A program made the translations under genes and the position numbers. Below, piece by piece: positions 18,217 through 26,408 of a stretch of 64,000 nucleotides of DNA (its first letter is position 1; each line of letters opens with the position of its first letter). The notes beneath the pieces were generated by a model, which was not told where the DNA came from, searched no databases, and saw only the letters and a list, made by a program, of their open reading frames with translations. This DNA comes from Paraburkholderia fynbosensis (lineage in GTDB: Bacteria > Pseudomonadota > Gammaproteobacteria > Burkholderiales > Burkholderiaceae): contig NZ_CADIKI010000005.1 in the NCBI RefSeq assembly GCF_902859935.1, forward strand, positions 1 through 64,000, in the 5' to 3' direction.

Positions 18217-19223
18217 TTTGATTCGGCCAAACGGCGTTGACGTTGAATGAGCAGCTCTACAGTCCTGAGCCCGCTGTAGGTGATCAGTTGCTTCATTTCG
18301 TTTTCTTCTGCGAGTCTCTCGTCGGATGCAATCGCGTCACTGCGTTGCTCCAGTTCGTCCAGTTCTTTGAACAGCCGCTTTTTTACGGTAGCGGGTGCGG
18401 TCGTGACATGGATCAGCGCGCGCTTCCGGTCGCTGAATTCATCCAGCGTTTGGTGCAGCTTCGAGCGCTGCGGACGCGTCATACTCAATCGATTCAACGC
18501 TTTCCTCGCGTAGAGTGCCGCGTCAGCGATAGTGGGAATGACAATGGGATCGCGGAAACCGGCGTCGCTCAGATACTTGTGGACGCGCTCGATGTGCTCC
18601 CCGATATCTTCACCCTTTTCCGGATCGAGCAAATCGATCTTATTCAAAACGAAGTAGATCTCGTGCGCGGGATCTTCTGGTAATCCGTTACCCAACATAT
18701 CGAGGCACGCGCGATCGTCGACGGTGCCCAATTGACCGGCGTTCAGCACGTAACACAGCGCCTTGAACGGGATGTTCTGCACGGCCTCCCGCATCAATTG
18801 GCCATGCCGTTCGTTCTGACTGTTATTCGGTCCCGGCGTGTCATAAACGACGAGTCCGGAAGCCGGACGCGGCGCAACATTGAAGCTACCCTTGAGCTCG
18901 ATACGCTTGATACGCCCATCCGAATTCCAGTCGCGGAGCAGTTCGGCGGAAGCATCGCGTTGAGTGGCCAATACTGCGCCCGAGTCGAGATAGCAAGCCC
19001 CTCTAAAAGACTTGACCCCTTTCCTGTGCTCGACCCGTGTCAGACAAGCGGTCGTCGCCTCATTGGCGACGTGCAATAGTTCATCGCCAATCAAAGCGTT
19101 GATGAACGAGGACTTGCCAGCACTCATGGGCGCCGCCACTAACACCTCGAACAGATCCTTCGTAGAGGATGTGGGCTTTCTTTTCCCCGGCGTATGCGCT
19201 CTCTCCTGCGCGGGTCTTTTCAT
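18213..19223 (-). CDS. Dynamin-like GTPase, small subunit (336 aa)
   Basis: A second GTPase closely related to the G domain of its neighbour. It has P-loop APMSAGKSS (about 30-38), EATTACLTRVEH, G3 YDTPGPNNS and G4 NKIDLLD. It lacks the long stalk and paddle and ends shortly after the G domain with one charged helix (QRQRRLAESK). A full-length plus short GTPase encoded side by side is a common bacterial dynamin arrangement, in which the two form mixed complexes. ATG 19223 has a good ribosome binding site (GGTGAG, four bases upstream); the longer frame from 19265 is less likely. It opens the tightly packed five-gene group that ends with the nuclease toxin. Confidence 0.85.
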   Translation of the reverse strand: MKRPAQERAHTPGKRKPTSSTKDLFEVLVAAPMSAGKSSFINALIGDELLHVANEATTACLTRVEHRKGVKSFRGACYLDSGAVLATQRDASAELLRDWNSDGRIKRIELKGSFNVAPRPASGLVVYDTPGPNNSQNERHGQLMREAVQNIPFKALCYVLNAGQLGTVDDRACLDMLGNGLPEDPAHEIYFVLNKIDLLDPEKGEDIGEHIERVHKYLSDAGFRDPIVIPTIADAALYARKALNRLSMTRPQRSKLHQTLDEFSDRKRALIHVTTAPATVKKRLFKELDELEQRSDAIASDERLAEENEMKQLITYSGLRTVELLIQRQRRLAESK

Positions 19224-19284
19224 ACTCTCACCATCAACATCACTAGTACCAGCCCGACAATGCACTAAAGCACAATCGGGTGGA

Positions 19285-19557
19285 CTAGGGACGGCTCCCG
19301 GTGGGAAAGGGCCAATCCGCAGCGGGGCTCAGCGCTGTCTTAACTGCCACCGGATTTCGCTGACTTTCTTGCGCGACCGCAGCTTCTTCCTCGTCGGAGG
19401 AGGCCTCTTCGCCAAAGACCTGCTCGAGGGTAAGCCCATATTCAATCACGCGCGCACGGACTTCATCGAGCACAGCCTGCAATTCTGCGAGTCGTGCTTC
19501 TTCAGCTTGCGCAGCGAGCGCTTCAGCTTGCGCTTTGAGTTCAAGGTAGTTTGCCAT
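19285..19557 (-). CDS. H-NS-like protein lacking the DNA-binding domain (90 aa)
   Basis: The first 50 residues follow the oligomerisation half of Burkholderia-type H-NS proteins: a Met-Ala-Asn-Tyr start, an Ala/Glu-rich coiled coil (KAQAEALAAQAEEARLAEL) and the linker IEYGLTLEQVFG. The C-terminal half should contain a YRDP...TWSGRGR-like DNA-binding loop, but instead reads VKTALSPAADWPFPTGSRP and stops. It is therefore either a decayed H-NS or a natural dimerisation-only form that could poison other H-NS proteins. It has a ribosome binding site (AAAGG) before ATG 19557. It stands 61 bases ahead of the GTPase gene in the same direction and may be co-transcribed with it. Confidence 0.6.
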   Translation of the reverse strand: MANYLELKAQAEALAAQAEEARLAELQAVLDEVRARVIEYGLTLEQVFGEEASSDEEEAAVAQESQRNPVAVKTALSPAADWPFPTGSRP

Positions 19558-19585
19558 TTTGTGCCGCCTTTATAGGAGATTGAAA

Positions 19586-19690
19586 ATGCCACTCACGCCG
19601 CAATATCGACTGCTTTCGAAAATTCTTCAGTCTGTCGCGGAGAATAACGGCGAGACGGGACATTTCGAGTCCCGCTCGAATTTAGCTTGA
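19586..19690 (+). CDS. Possible small ORF with strong ribosome binding site (34 aa)
   Basis: AGGAG lies 8 bases upstream of ATG 19586 and opens a 34-codon frame ending in TGA. The peptide (starting MPLTPQYRLLSKILQSV) could form one amphipathic helix. It runs opposite to the H-NS-like gene and covers the inverted repeat at 19656-19674. The ribosome binding site is the only support, and a chance match cannot be excluded. Confidence 0.25.
   Translation: MPLTPQYRLLSKILQSVAENNGETGHFESRSNLA
19656..19674. promoter_or_regulatory. Inverted repeat in leader of GTPase/ATPase operon, candidate operator
   Basis: CGGGAC (19656-19661) and GTCCCG (19669-19674) form perfect arms around seven bases, extended imperfectly outward by GAG/CTC. 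It lies between the WYL regulator gene and the operon starting with the H-NS-like gene. It could be the regulator's operator or a hairpin at the end of the regulator transcript. No T run follows in either direction. Confidence 0.35.
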
Positions 19691-19726
19691 ATTTAAAATC
19701 GGATCGACCGACGCGTCGGGATTGAC

Positions 19727-20779
19727 TCACTGCGGATAGAGCTCCCCCAGCGCGCGAGCTTCCTGCGCAAACTCCGCACGCAGGCTCTGCGGCCCGATCA
19801 CTTCGACGTACGGCCCAAACGAACGCAACCACCAGCGCAGGCGCTGACTCAGCACCGCGGTACCCTGCACTTCGAGTCCATCTTCGATCTGCCGGGCCTC
19901 CTGATCCGCAGCGAAAGGCGTCTCCAGAAGGTGATTGCCGGCGCCATTCAGGAACCGCAACGTGAGGGTGACTTCGCCTTCGACCATAAAGTCGAACTGC
20001 CGCTGCTGCTTCACATAGTCGTCAAGCCTGAAGGCGCGGGGATACGAGAAAGACTCCAGCATCATCTTCGTGCTGTCCAGCCGGTCCAGCCGGTACATCG
20101 TCGGATTCGGACGGCCTTCAGTGCCGCCGATCAGGTAGACGAGGCCGCCTACCTCGACGAGGCCGAGCGGCAAGATCACCTTGCACTTGTCATTCGTCAC
20201 ATTGGAGCGCGGGCGGTAGACGATTTCCAGCTTGCGCTCGTGAAAGAGCGCCTGGGAAACGATGGCGAAGATCTCGGCATCGATCTGTGGGTAACGCAGC
20301 GCGAACCCGCTGTTCTCCACCGCGACTTTGTCCGCCCATCGCCTGTAACGGCGCTCGTCCTCCGTCACCGCCGCTTCGAGACGCTTGTCCGCGACCTCGA
20401 ACAGATCGGCCAGCGCTTCCGCGACGAGGGTCGGGATCTGCCGCGACGTGAAGCTACGCAGCATATGCAGGGCCAGCGCTTCCTCTCGCGTCATGATTGC
20501 GCCGGATTTCCCCGCCATGCCGCCCGCGCCGGCGCCTTTGCGCCAGTACCAGGCCGCACCACGTTTCTCCATGTCGACGATGCCCTCGAGCTGCAGCCGC
20601 TCCAGACGCCGTTGCACCGTTTTGATAACCGGCGCGTCAGACTCGATGATCTCCAGCTTTTTGTGGACCGCCGGCGTGCTGAGATACTGATTGCTCGACC
20701 CGGCATTGGGCAATACGCTAATGATCTTGCTATCAAGAATATCCATGCGGGAGAACGTTCGATGAGTTGTAGGCTGCAT
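19727..20779 (-). CDS. WYL-domain transcriptional regulator (350 aa)
   Basis: The N-terminal 80 residues look like a winged helix-turn-helix (LSTPAVHKKLEII, VIKTVQRRLERLQLEGIV). The centre is a WYL domain: ERKLEIVYRPRSN, then PLGLVEVGGLVYLIGG and TMYRLDRL. The C-terminal part (RFLNGAGNHLLETPF, QRLRWWLRSFGPYVEVIGP) matches the WCX extension. Proteins of this build (BrxR, CapW and relatives) repress phage-defence operons and are thought to release DNA on binding a nucleic-acid or nucleotide signal. It is encoded directly upstream of, and in the same direction as, the H-NS/GTPase/ATPase/toxin run, so it probably controls that run. The start is uncertain: TTG 20809, ATG 20779 and ATG 20746 are all possible and none has a good ribosome binding site. 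Confidence 0.82.
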   Translation of the reverse strand: MQPTTHRTFSRMDILDSKIISVLPNAGSSNQYLSTPAVHKKLEIIESDAPVIKTVQRRLERLQLEGIVDMEKRGAAWYWRKGAGAGGMAGKSGAIMTREEALALHMLRSFTSRQIPTLVAEALADLFEVADKRLEAAVTEDERRYRRWADKVAVENSGFALRYPQIDAEIFAIVSQALFHERKLEIVYRPRSNVTNDKCKVILPLGLVEVGGLVYLIGGTEGRPNPTMYRLDRLDSTKMMLESFSYPRAFRLDDYVKQQRQFDFMVEGEVTLTLRFLNGAGNHLLETPFAADQEARQIEDGLEVQGTAVLSQRLRWWLRSFGPYVEVIGPQSLRAEFAQEARALGELYPQ

Positions 20780-20841
20780 GACATCCGAGTTAACGGCGAC
20801 GCGCGGCAAATCTTAAGCGGATACACCAAAGATTGGATTTC

Positions 20842-21769
20842 TTATTTGGCGTCAATGGCTTGCGCGCCGCTCAGATTGCCGGCGAGGCATCGCACGTCAT
20901 AACCGATCACGAATAGCGACGCTTCAAATGCATGGAGGCGCGAGTGTGGTTGTGCGCTCAACAATTGCGGAGCCTGTCTGAGCAGGTCTTCCGCGATCCA
21001 GCCAAGCCGCAGTTTGGCTGATGCCCAACGGGCCGGCATGTCTGGCTGGGTGTAGTACATCGAGGCGCCTTTGGACATCAGCGCCCCGGTATCCAAGCCG
21101 ATCAATTTACGGCGTGCTGAGGCGTCCATGGTCGGGAATAAAAGCCGAGCCGGAACCTGCCGCCATGCACGCCGAGTTTTGATGCGGAACAGTTCGACGA
21201 GAGAGGCCATTGCGGCAGCCACGCGCGAATCGTAAATCGGCAGCCCATCATCCGATGCCAACGCATACACCTTGGTCAGCATCGAGTTGACGTTCTCGAT
21301 CGCACCGAGTTGGTCCAGATGGCCGCTGCTCAGACGAAACGCTTCACGCGCTGCCTTGAGATAGGACGAGTTGTCCGCTCGCGCGCTTTGCCTCAAGGAA
21401 TGGCCGCGCACCGACGCTGCTCTTGCGCTCGCCACCCCTCTCAAAGATCGCTTGGCACGCTCGCATCGCGGCCTCGTCCGACTCGCTTGCCAGCGCCGCC
21501 CTCAATGTCTCTCCGAGACGCTTGAGGCTGCGCGCCGTGCTGTCCCAGCACAGCGATTTCACTGACGATCCCCTATCATCGGTCCAGTCAGCGCGCCAGA
21601 CATAAGTGTCGATGACGCCATCAAAGCCGTGCACGGTCCTGACAACGCCCTGGGGCACGCGGGCCGAACTGCCGATGTTCAACTCGACCGGCACGCGGCC
21701 TGCAAAGCCGGCGAGCCACGTGACGAGTTCAGCGACTTCGGGGTCGCCTAGAAATTGTTTCCGGTTCAT
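20842..21769 (-). pseudogene. Unknown gene interrupted by one frameshift
   Basis: Two overlapping minus-strand frames join into one natural protein of about 308 residues. The first (ATG 21769) reads through ARPFLEAKRA and then runs out of frame to a stop near 21344. The second continues with DNSSYLKAAREAFRLSS and ends at 20842. The switch point is near 21380, within the run GCGCGCGAGCGG in coding orientation, where one deleted or two inserted bases would explain it. The predicted protein is soluble with no recognised family. A sequencing error or a genuine mutation are equally possible. It is the gene immediately before the WYL regulator on the same strand. Confidence 0.6.
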
Positions 21770-21940
21770 CTGGTTGGCGCCTCTTCGATCAAATACGTCG
21801 CCGGGCGAGCGGATCTTGCGGTCCTTACATGTCGCCGCGACAGCCTTATAACGGCGTCGGAAGTGATTTCTTTAGACAGAGCCTCGAAACACAGCATGTC
21901 CCGAAGCGTTGTGCGATCGGCTAGTGGCTGATCCTTATCA

Positions 21941-22759
21941 CTATGCGCCGAGTGCCGCGTCTATCAGCGTCAATACGTCAAGCGCGCGCCCTTCCAATCC
22001 GATGCCGATTGCATGATCAATCAGCGGCTCGCGAGCATTGATGCGAATCACGCGAGGGCCGTGCCGCTCGCTGAAACGTCGAACCGTAGGCAGTGCCGTG
22101 CCCGCGCCCACCTCCAGAACAATGAGGCGCTTGACCGACGCAAGCCACAGGACACGGCGCGCCGCCTGCGCGTCAGCACGGGAAGACAGCCACGCCGAGT
22201 CCCAGAACATCAGGATATTCGGCCTCGACACTGCGCCGCAGTGTTTGCAGCGCGGCAACGGACCGGTGTGACGGCATACGCGCTCGTCTACCTGCGGCAC
22301 GAAGTCCGCCGCCGACTTGATATGCGACGAACAAGGTTCGGTGCACTGCAAGTAATGAATCGAGCCGTGATGTTCCTCGATCCGGTCCTCTGTGAAACCC
22401 GCCCGTTGGAATTGTCCATCCACGTTGCTCGTGAAGACGAACGCACCGCGCTCCGCGCGTTCGCTCCAACGTTTGAGAATCGCAGAGCCTGGATGCGGTT
22501 CGGTCTCGCGATAAAGTTGGAGGCGGTGTCCGTAGAAGCCCCACGCGAGCTCCGGCTCGTCTTCGAATGCACGTGGGTTCACGATGGACTGAAAATCCCG
22601 CTTTGCGTCGGCAAGCGCCGGGTAAGCACACCACAAGTCCGCATTGCTGCGAAAATCCGGCAAGCCCGAGTCGACGCCCATCCCCGCCCCCGCCGTGACG
22701 AGCAGACCATCTGCGTCGCGTAGCCACGCGACCGCTTGCTGCACGCGCACTTCCAGCAT
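21941..22759 (-). CDS. Sir2-family NAD-dependent protein deacylase (272 aa)
   Basis: All hallmarks of the sirtuin fold are present: the NAD-binding GAGMGVDSGLPDF (24-36), TSNVDGQF, the catalytic His in HHGSI, two zinc-binding Cys pairs (QCTEPC and RCKHCG), and VLEVGAGTALPTVRRF. The enzyme removes acyl groups from lysine and consumes NAD. I chose ATG 22759 because the residues before it in the longer frame are not sirtuin-like. It is a stand-alone deacylase domain, unlike defence Sir2 proteins fused to other domains. Its gene is divergent from the AraC-type gene at 23033. Confidence 0.88.
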   Translation of the reverse strand: MLEVRVQQAVAWLRDADGLLVTAGAGMGVDSGLPDFRSNADLWCAYPALADAKRDFQSIVNPRAFEDEPELAWGFYGHRLQLYRETEPHPGSAILKRWSERAERGAFVFTSNVDGQFQRAGFTEDRIEEHHGSIHYLQCTEPCSSHIKSAADFVPQVDERVCRHTGPLPRCKHCGAVSRPNILMFWDSAWLSSRADAQAARRVLWLASVKRLIVLEVGAGTALPTVRRFSERHGPRVIRINAREPLIDHAIGIGLEGRALDVLTLIDAALGA

Positions 22760-23032
22760 TGAGGATTCCTCCACGTCTTTGGATGTTGAATACCGTGCCA
22801 TCAGGTATTCGCGCCCAGGTTCCGCTCAACGCGACACCCGTGCCATTGGCAATCATCCTAGCGCGCCATTGGGACAATCAATGTCTCGATACGACTGCCT
22901 GCCGCCAAAGAATGCATGGGACAGCCGTTGTCCGAAAGCGCCGCTATCTTCTCGCCGTGCCGACGTCGAACCACGCCAGCGTTCAAGATAACTCCGCTTT
23001 GAAAGGACACAAAACTGCTCGATACAAACACA

Positions 23033-23956
23033 GTGAAGCACATTGGCATCGCCTTGTTCAACGGCTTTGCGCTCCCTGAGGCGGCGTCTATCGTCGAAGC
23101 ATTTCATTCGGCGAATACCCTTGCTGATAGCGCGCCACACAGCGTCACACGCTATGACGTACGGCTGTTATCAACGACCGGCGGCCGCATCGCCAGTTCG
23201 TCGCTCGTGTTTGTCTGGACTGACAGTGTGGAGGCGCTCCGCCATGCGGACAACTTCGATGCGCTGTTCATTGCAGGCGGCGAAGGGGTACATAACGCGA
23301 CCGGCGATGAGCGGTTGCTCACGTGGCTGCGCCGCGCCTATCGCCGCAGCGAATTGGTGCTCCCTATCGCGGAGGGGCGGTTCCTGCTCGAAGCAGCCGG
23401 GTTTGCATATTCGTCCAATAGCGAACGCGATGACGAGCCCACGCGTCGCCCAGGCCTCGATCCGAAAGCGTCACTCGACGTATCGAACCCACTGCAGACC
23501 GCGTTGAGTGTCATCCGGGATGATCTCGGCACGGAGATCGCGCGTAAAACCGCAGAGTGCGTCTTGCCGCCCGCATCGACGCACTTCACATCGACCCTGC
23601 GTAGAACGGCGTCGCCATCCGTCAGCAAACGAATCCGGGACTCCGCGCACTGGCTCGAAGCAAACAGCGACCGGCCGGTTGCCATTGACGAAGCAGCGCA
23701 ACTCGCCGCCATGAGCGAGCGCAATTTCCTGCGACGCTTCAAGGCGGAAATGGGCGTGACGCCTTCGGACTATCTGGCGTGTGTCCGGCTTGATAGAAGT
23801 TGCCGACTCCTTGTCGAGACGACGCTTCCGGTCGACAAGATTGCCCGTCGTTGCGGCGTAGGGAGCGGGGGACAACTAGCGAAGCTTTTTCGCAAGCACC
23901 TGGCGGTAACCCCCACCGAATACCGTGCGAGCAAACGTCCATCAGGCACTTGGTGA
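23033..23956 (+). CDS. AraC/GlxA-type transcriptional regulator (307 aa)
   Basis: The N-terminal 180 residues form a DJ-1/PfpI-like domain (HIGIALFNGFALPEAASIVE, FDALFIAGGEGV), with Glu in IAEGRFLLEAAGF where related enzymes have other residues. The C-terminal 100 residues are a double helix-turn-helix of the AraC class (AAMSERNFLRRFKAEMGVTP and AKLFRKHLAVTPTEYR). This build defines the GlxA group of regulators. The likely start is GTG 23033; an AAAGGA lies 25 bases upstream, rather far. It reads away from the Sir2 gene and toward the orphan gene at 24112, which may be a target. Confidence 0.85.
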   Translation: MKHIGIALFNGFALPEAASIVEAFHSANTLADSAPHSVTRYDVRLLSTTGGRIASSSLVFVWTDSVEALRHADNFDALFIAGGEGVHNATGDERLLTWLRRAYRRSELVLPIAEGRFLLEAAGFAYSSNSERDDEPTRRPGLDPKASLDVSNPLQTALSVIRDDLGTEIARKTAECVLPPASTHFTSTLRRTASPSVSKRIRDSAHWLEANSDRPVAIDEAAQLAAMSERNFLRRFKAEMGVTPSDYLACVRLDRSCRLLVETTLPVDKIARRCGVGSGGQLAKLFRKHLAVTPTEYRASKRPSGTW

Positions 23957-24111
23957 CAGCGCGTCCCTCAGAAGCGATCGATCAGGTTCAAAACGCGACG
24001 GCGATCGACCGCTTTTTGCAGGCACGCAAGACATTGCGGATCTATCAGACACGATTTGACTCCATGGGCGGCCACACTATCAATCTACTGAACAGCAAGG
24101 AGAGCGACAGT

Positions 24112-24639
24112 ATGCGAAATCTCAATTCAAACGCACTTGAAATCGCGGCACGTCGCGTCAGTCAGCCGGTGCGCGCCGACGGCGCCGCGTTGCATATCGG
24201 CCTGCGGTTGTGGGGTTTTGTCGAATCCGAGGTCAATACGTGGATTCCGAATCTTCCGACACTCGACGGATTGCTCTCTTGGGAGATCGCCCGGCAGCGG
24301 GACGGCGACGGTGCCGGCATGATCATCCACCTGGTCAAGTCCTCGTCGAACGCGTTGGGATCATTCTGCTGGAACTGCGTGGGCGCCAACGAAGCTATTC
24401 GAGCGTCGGCGAATGCAGCACGCGTCGAAGCCGCGTTGTTTTCCGGCGATGAGCGCCGCTTGCCCGCCGTCCGATCCGGACTCTGGGCGATGGCAGGCAC
24501 TCGTCCGGTAGAAACCGCACTCCATACCCTGGCCCATGCAGTCATCGTTCCGCGACTCATGCATGAACGCGCGCGCCAGAAAGCGGGTGCGGTTCGCGTG
24601 GCGCCGCGGCGCGTCGTTCTAACGGCCGCGGCGACGTGA
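24112..24639 (+). CDS. Hypothetical protein (175 aa)
   Basis: ATG 24112 follows a good ribosome binding site (AAGGAG, 9 bases upstream). The protein has no membrane span. A central part contains WNCVGANEAIRASANAAR and the C-terminus is basic (RVAPRRVVLTAAAT). I do not recognise a family. It lies 155 bases behind the AraC-type gene on the same strand, close to the right-hand integrase remnant. Confidence 0.6.
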   Translation: MRNLNSNALEIAARRVSQPVRADGAALHIGLRLWGFVESEVNTWIPNLPTLDGLLSWEIARQRDGDGAGMIIHLVKSSSNALGSFCWNCVGANEAIRASANAARVEAALFSGDERRLPAVRSGLWAMAGTRPVETALHTLAHAVIVPRLMHERARQKAGAVRVAPRRVVLTAAAT

Positions 24640-24944
24640 CTGTCATGCTTGCATAGCCCGGTCTTTATAGACTTGGTTTGGGTTTGATAAGCATCGAGCA
24701 GACACAGACAGTTAGTTGCATTGTTCAGACTTTGCTTTGAACCATAAGAGTGAGCCGTTAGCCCCGAACCTGACGCACTAGCTACCTTCGCGAGGGAGTC
24801 GAGCAATAACTCGTTCGTCGACACGTTCACTTCGCCTTCCAGATGGAAACATGCCTCAACCACCGCGTTCGCCGGAGACGACCGAGTGCGGTCCTCCTCG
24901 GACTTTGGATGGGCATTGAATCAGTAGCGTGCTGCAGGACGGCC

Positions 24945-25416
24945 GTGCACCGGCTGTCTCGAGGTCGGGAATGCGTTCCACCACTCGTGCCCGCGCCGAA
25001 TCTGGACGGGCCAGTCTCTCGGTGCTGAAATGCCTTGCGCAGACAGGCCGGTGACCGCGCGCGGCGACAGCCAGGCGCCGAGGTCTTTACTGATCTGCCG
25101 AGTCGGCATGCGCATCCCGGAAGAGTTCGGTCGCCTCTACGGTCGTCTTCGCCTCCCGCAAACGCTCACCGTCAGGGAGCCCAAGAATGGCGGCGAGATC
25201 CGTCCAGGCTTTCACCAACTTGCGCCGGATACCGCCGAGGACGCCGCGCGCCGACCGCGCTGCCCCAACGCGGTCCGGCAGATAGCGTTCCGCGGCGTTA
25301 CGAACCGGCATACCGGCGTACCAGGCGCGCAGCATGGCCAGCTCATCGGCATCGGGAAAATCCACCGGGCGAGGTTCGGGTGAAGGCGTCGGGGTCGGTA
25401 TGAGGCGCGTTTTCAT
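24945..25416 (-). pseudogene. Degenerate tyrosine recombinase, right copy (N-terminal fragment)
   Basis: From ATG 25416 the frame reads a normal N-terminus for this recombinase family (MLRAWYAGMPVRNAAERYLP, GARSARG-type block, LPDGERLREAKTT). The frame is then lost near 25090, and in another frame the same protein continues (RMPTRQISKDLGAWLSPRAV) to WWNAFP, where it ends. About 150 residues remain and the entire catalytic domain is missing. Residue by residue it matches the left copy at 1340-1740 in the same orientation, so the two are direct repeats some 23.6 kb apart. Confidence 0.8.
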
Positions 25417-26408
25417 AGGCGGCAGTTTGGCACAACAACAATACTATTGTGATAAGTCTTCCTATGCTAATAGTTCCCTATTCAAGCAACTCCTAGTCTT
25501 CGCGAAGGGGGCTGACATTCCGCCCGGACAACCGACTCGTGCCGAATCCAAGACAGAAGCTTTGGCTACCGAAACGACCTCTTATGAAGACACATCCGCC
25601 TACATTAGGATTACGAACTAAACAGGAGGCCTGTCGCCCCTCCCGCTAGTACAACAATTGCTGCCTGCGTTGGATTACCGCCCCGATGGATCGACAGCAT
25701 GTGGTGCGGGCAACTGACAATGTCCGTAAAGCCACGCACAAACCGGAAACTGGCGCATCGTGGGTGGCCTTGATGGCGAGTGCACGGGCGGGCTGGCAAT
25801 CGTCGAAGGCGATCTTGACCGAAACTTGACCGAAGCACGCAGAAATTGCCCTCAAAAGGGCTTAAAGCATAGTCGGTTAGTGGACGGCCACCACTGCAAG
25901 TCATTGATTTAACTTGACTTTATTTTCCGCCTGTTGACCGCGAATGGGATTTTCAATTCCTTGGTCACAGCTTCGAATCCCGTATGGCCCACCAGCGATT
26001 ATCTGTTGGGAAAACCAAGGGCTGCGCAAAACGGGCCCCTGATCAATGAAGCTCCTGAGACTTCAACCGAAGATTTCAAGACCGTTCCTTTGCACGAGCT
26101 GAAGCATACGCGCCACGATGCCACTGGACTTCTTGTCGCCTTGTCCGAATCCCTGTCGAATCGAACGTCGACGCTGGCGACCTGATGAAGCCTGTCACAG
26201 GAATCTCCTTCGCCAGACGCGTTTCCACTTCCTGCCAGATCTGGCGTCTGGCAGATCGCCGTGGCAGTCGCGCTTCCGCATCTGAATCGATCAGGTTGCA
26301 TTCGTCAGTCAAACGTCTATATTTGGCAGATGAAACCTCGCTCCTGCCTGAGCCCATGTCTTGACCGGAGCAGGTTTATGCCGCAATGCGTGCCTGAAGC
26401 AGCGAATC
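25417..26408. other. Gene-poor stretch with island-edge remnants
   Basis: No convincing gene was found in these 990 bases on either strand; the open frames present are short and without ribosome binding sites. Immediately upstream of the integrase fragment is ACAATActATTGT, a small inverted repeat that could be its former promoter or operator. A tRNA 3'-end remnant lies at 25963-25994. The rest looks like decayed sequence. Confidence 0.5.
25963..25994 (+). other. Decayed tRNA 3' end, possible attachment-site remnant
   Basis: The segment reads TTGGTCACAGC, TTCGAATCC (T-loop) and ends GGCCCACCA, the typical last 32 bases of a tRNA including the encoded CCA. The general pattern is closest to lysine-type tRNAs. 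The T stem no longer pairs properly (C opposite C next to the loop) and no matching 5' acceptor strand (GTGGGCC) occurs 70 bases upstream, so this is not a functional tRNA. Integrating elements usually recombine at tRNA 3' ends and leave such a copy at one edge. Confidence 0.55.

Noticed and set aside
21941..22759. Defence-type Sir2 (NAD-depleting) protein
   Set aside because: It has both zinc Cys pairs and the compact build of an ordinary protein deacylase, and no fused HerA, TIR or Ago partner.
25930..25994. Complete tRNA gene
   Set aside because: Only the 3' third is recognisable; the acceptor 5' strand is absent and the T stem does not pair.
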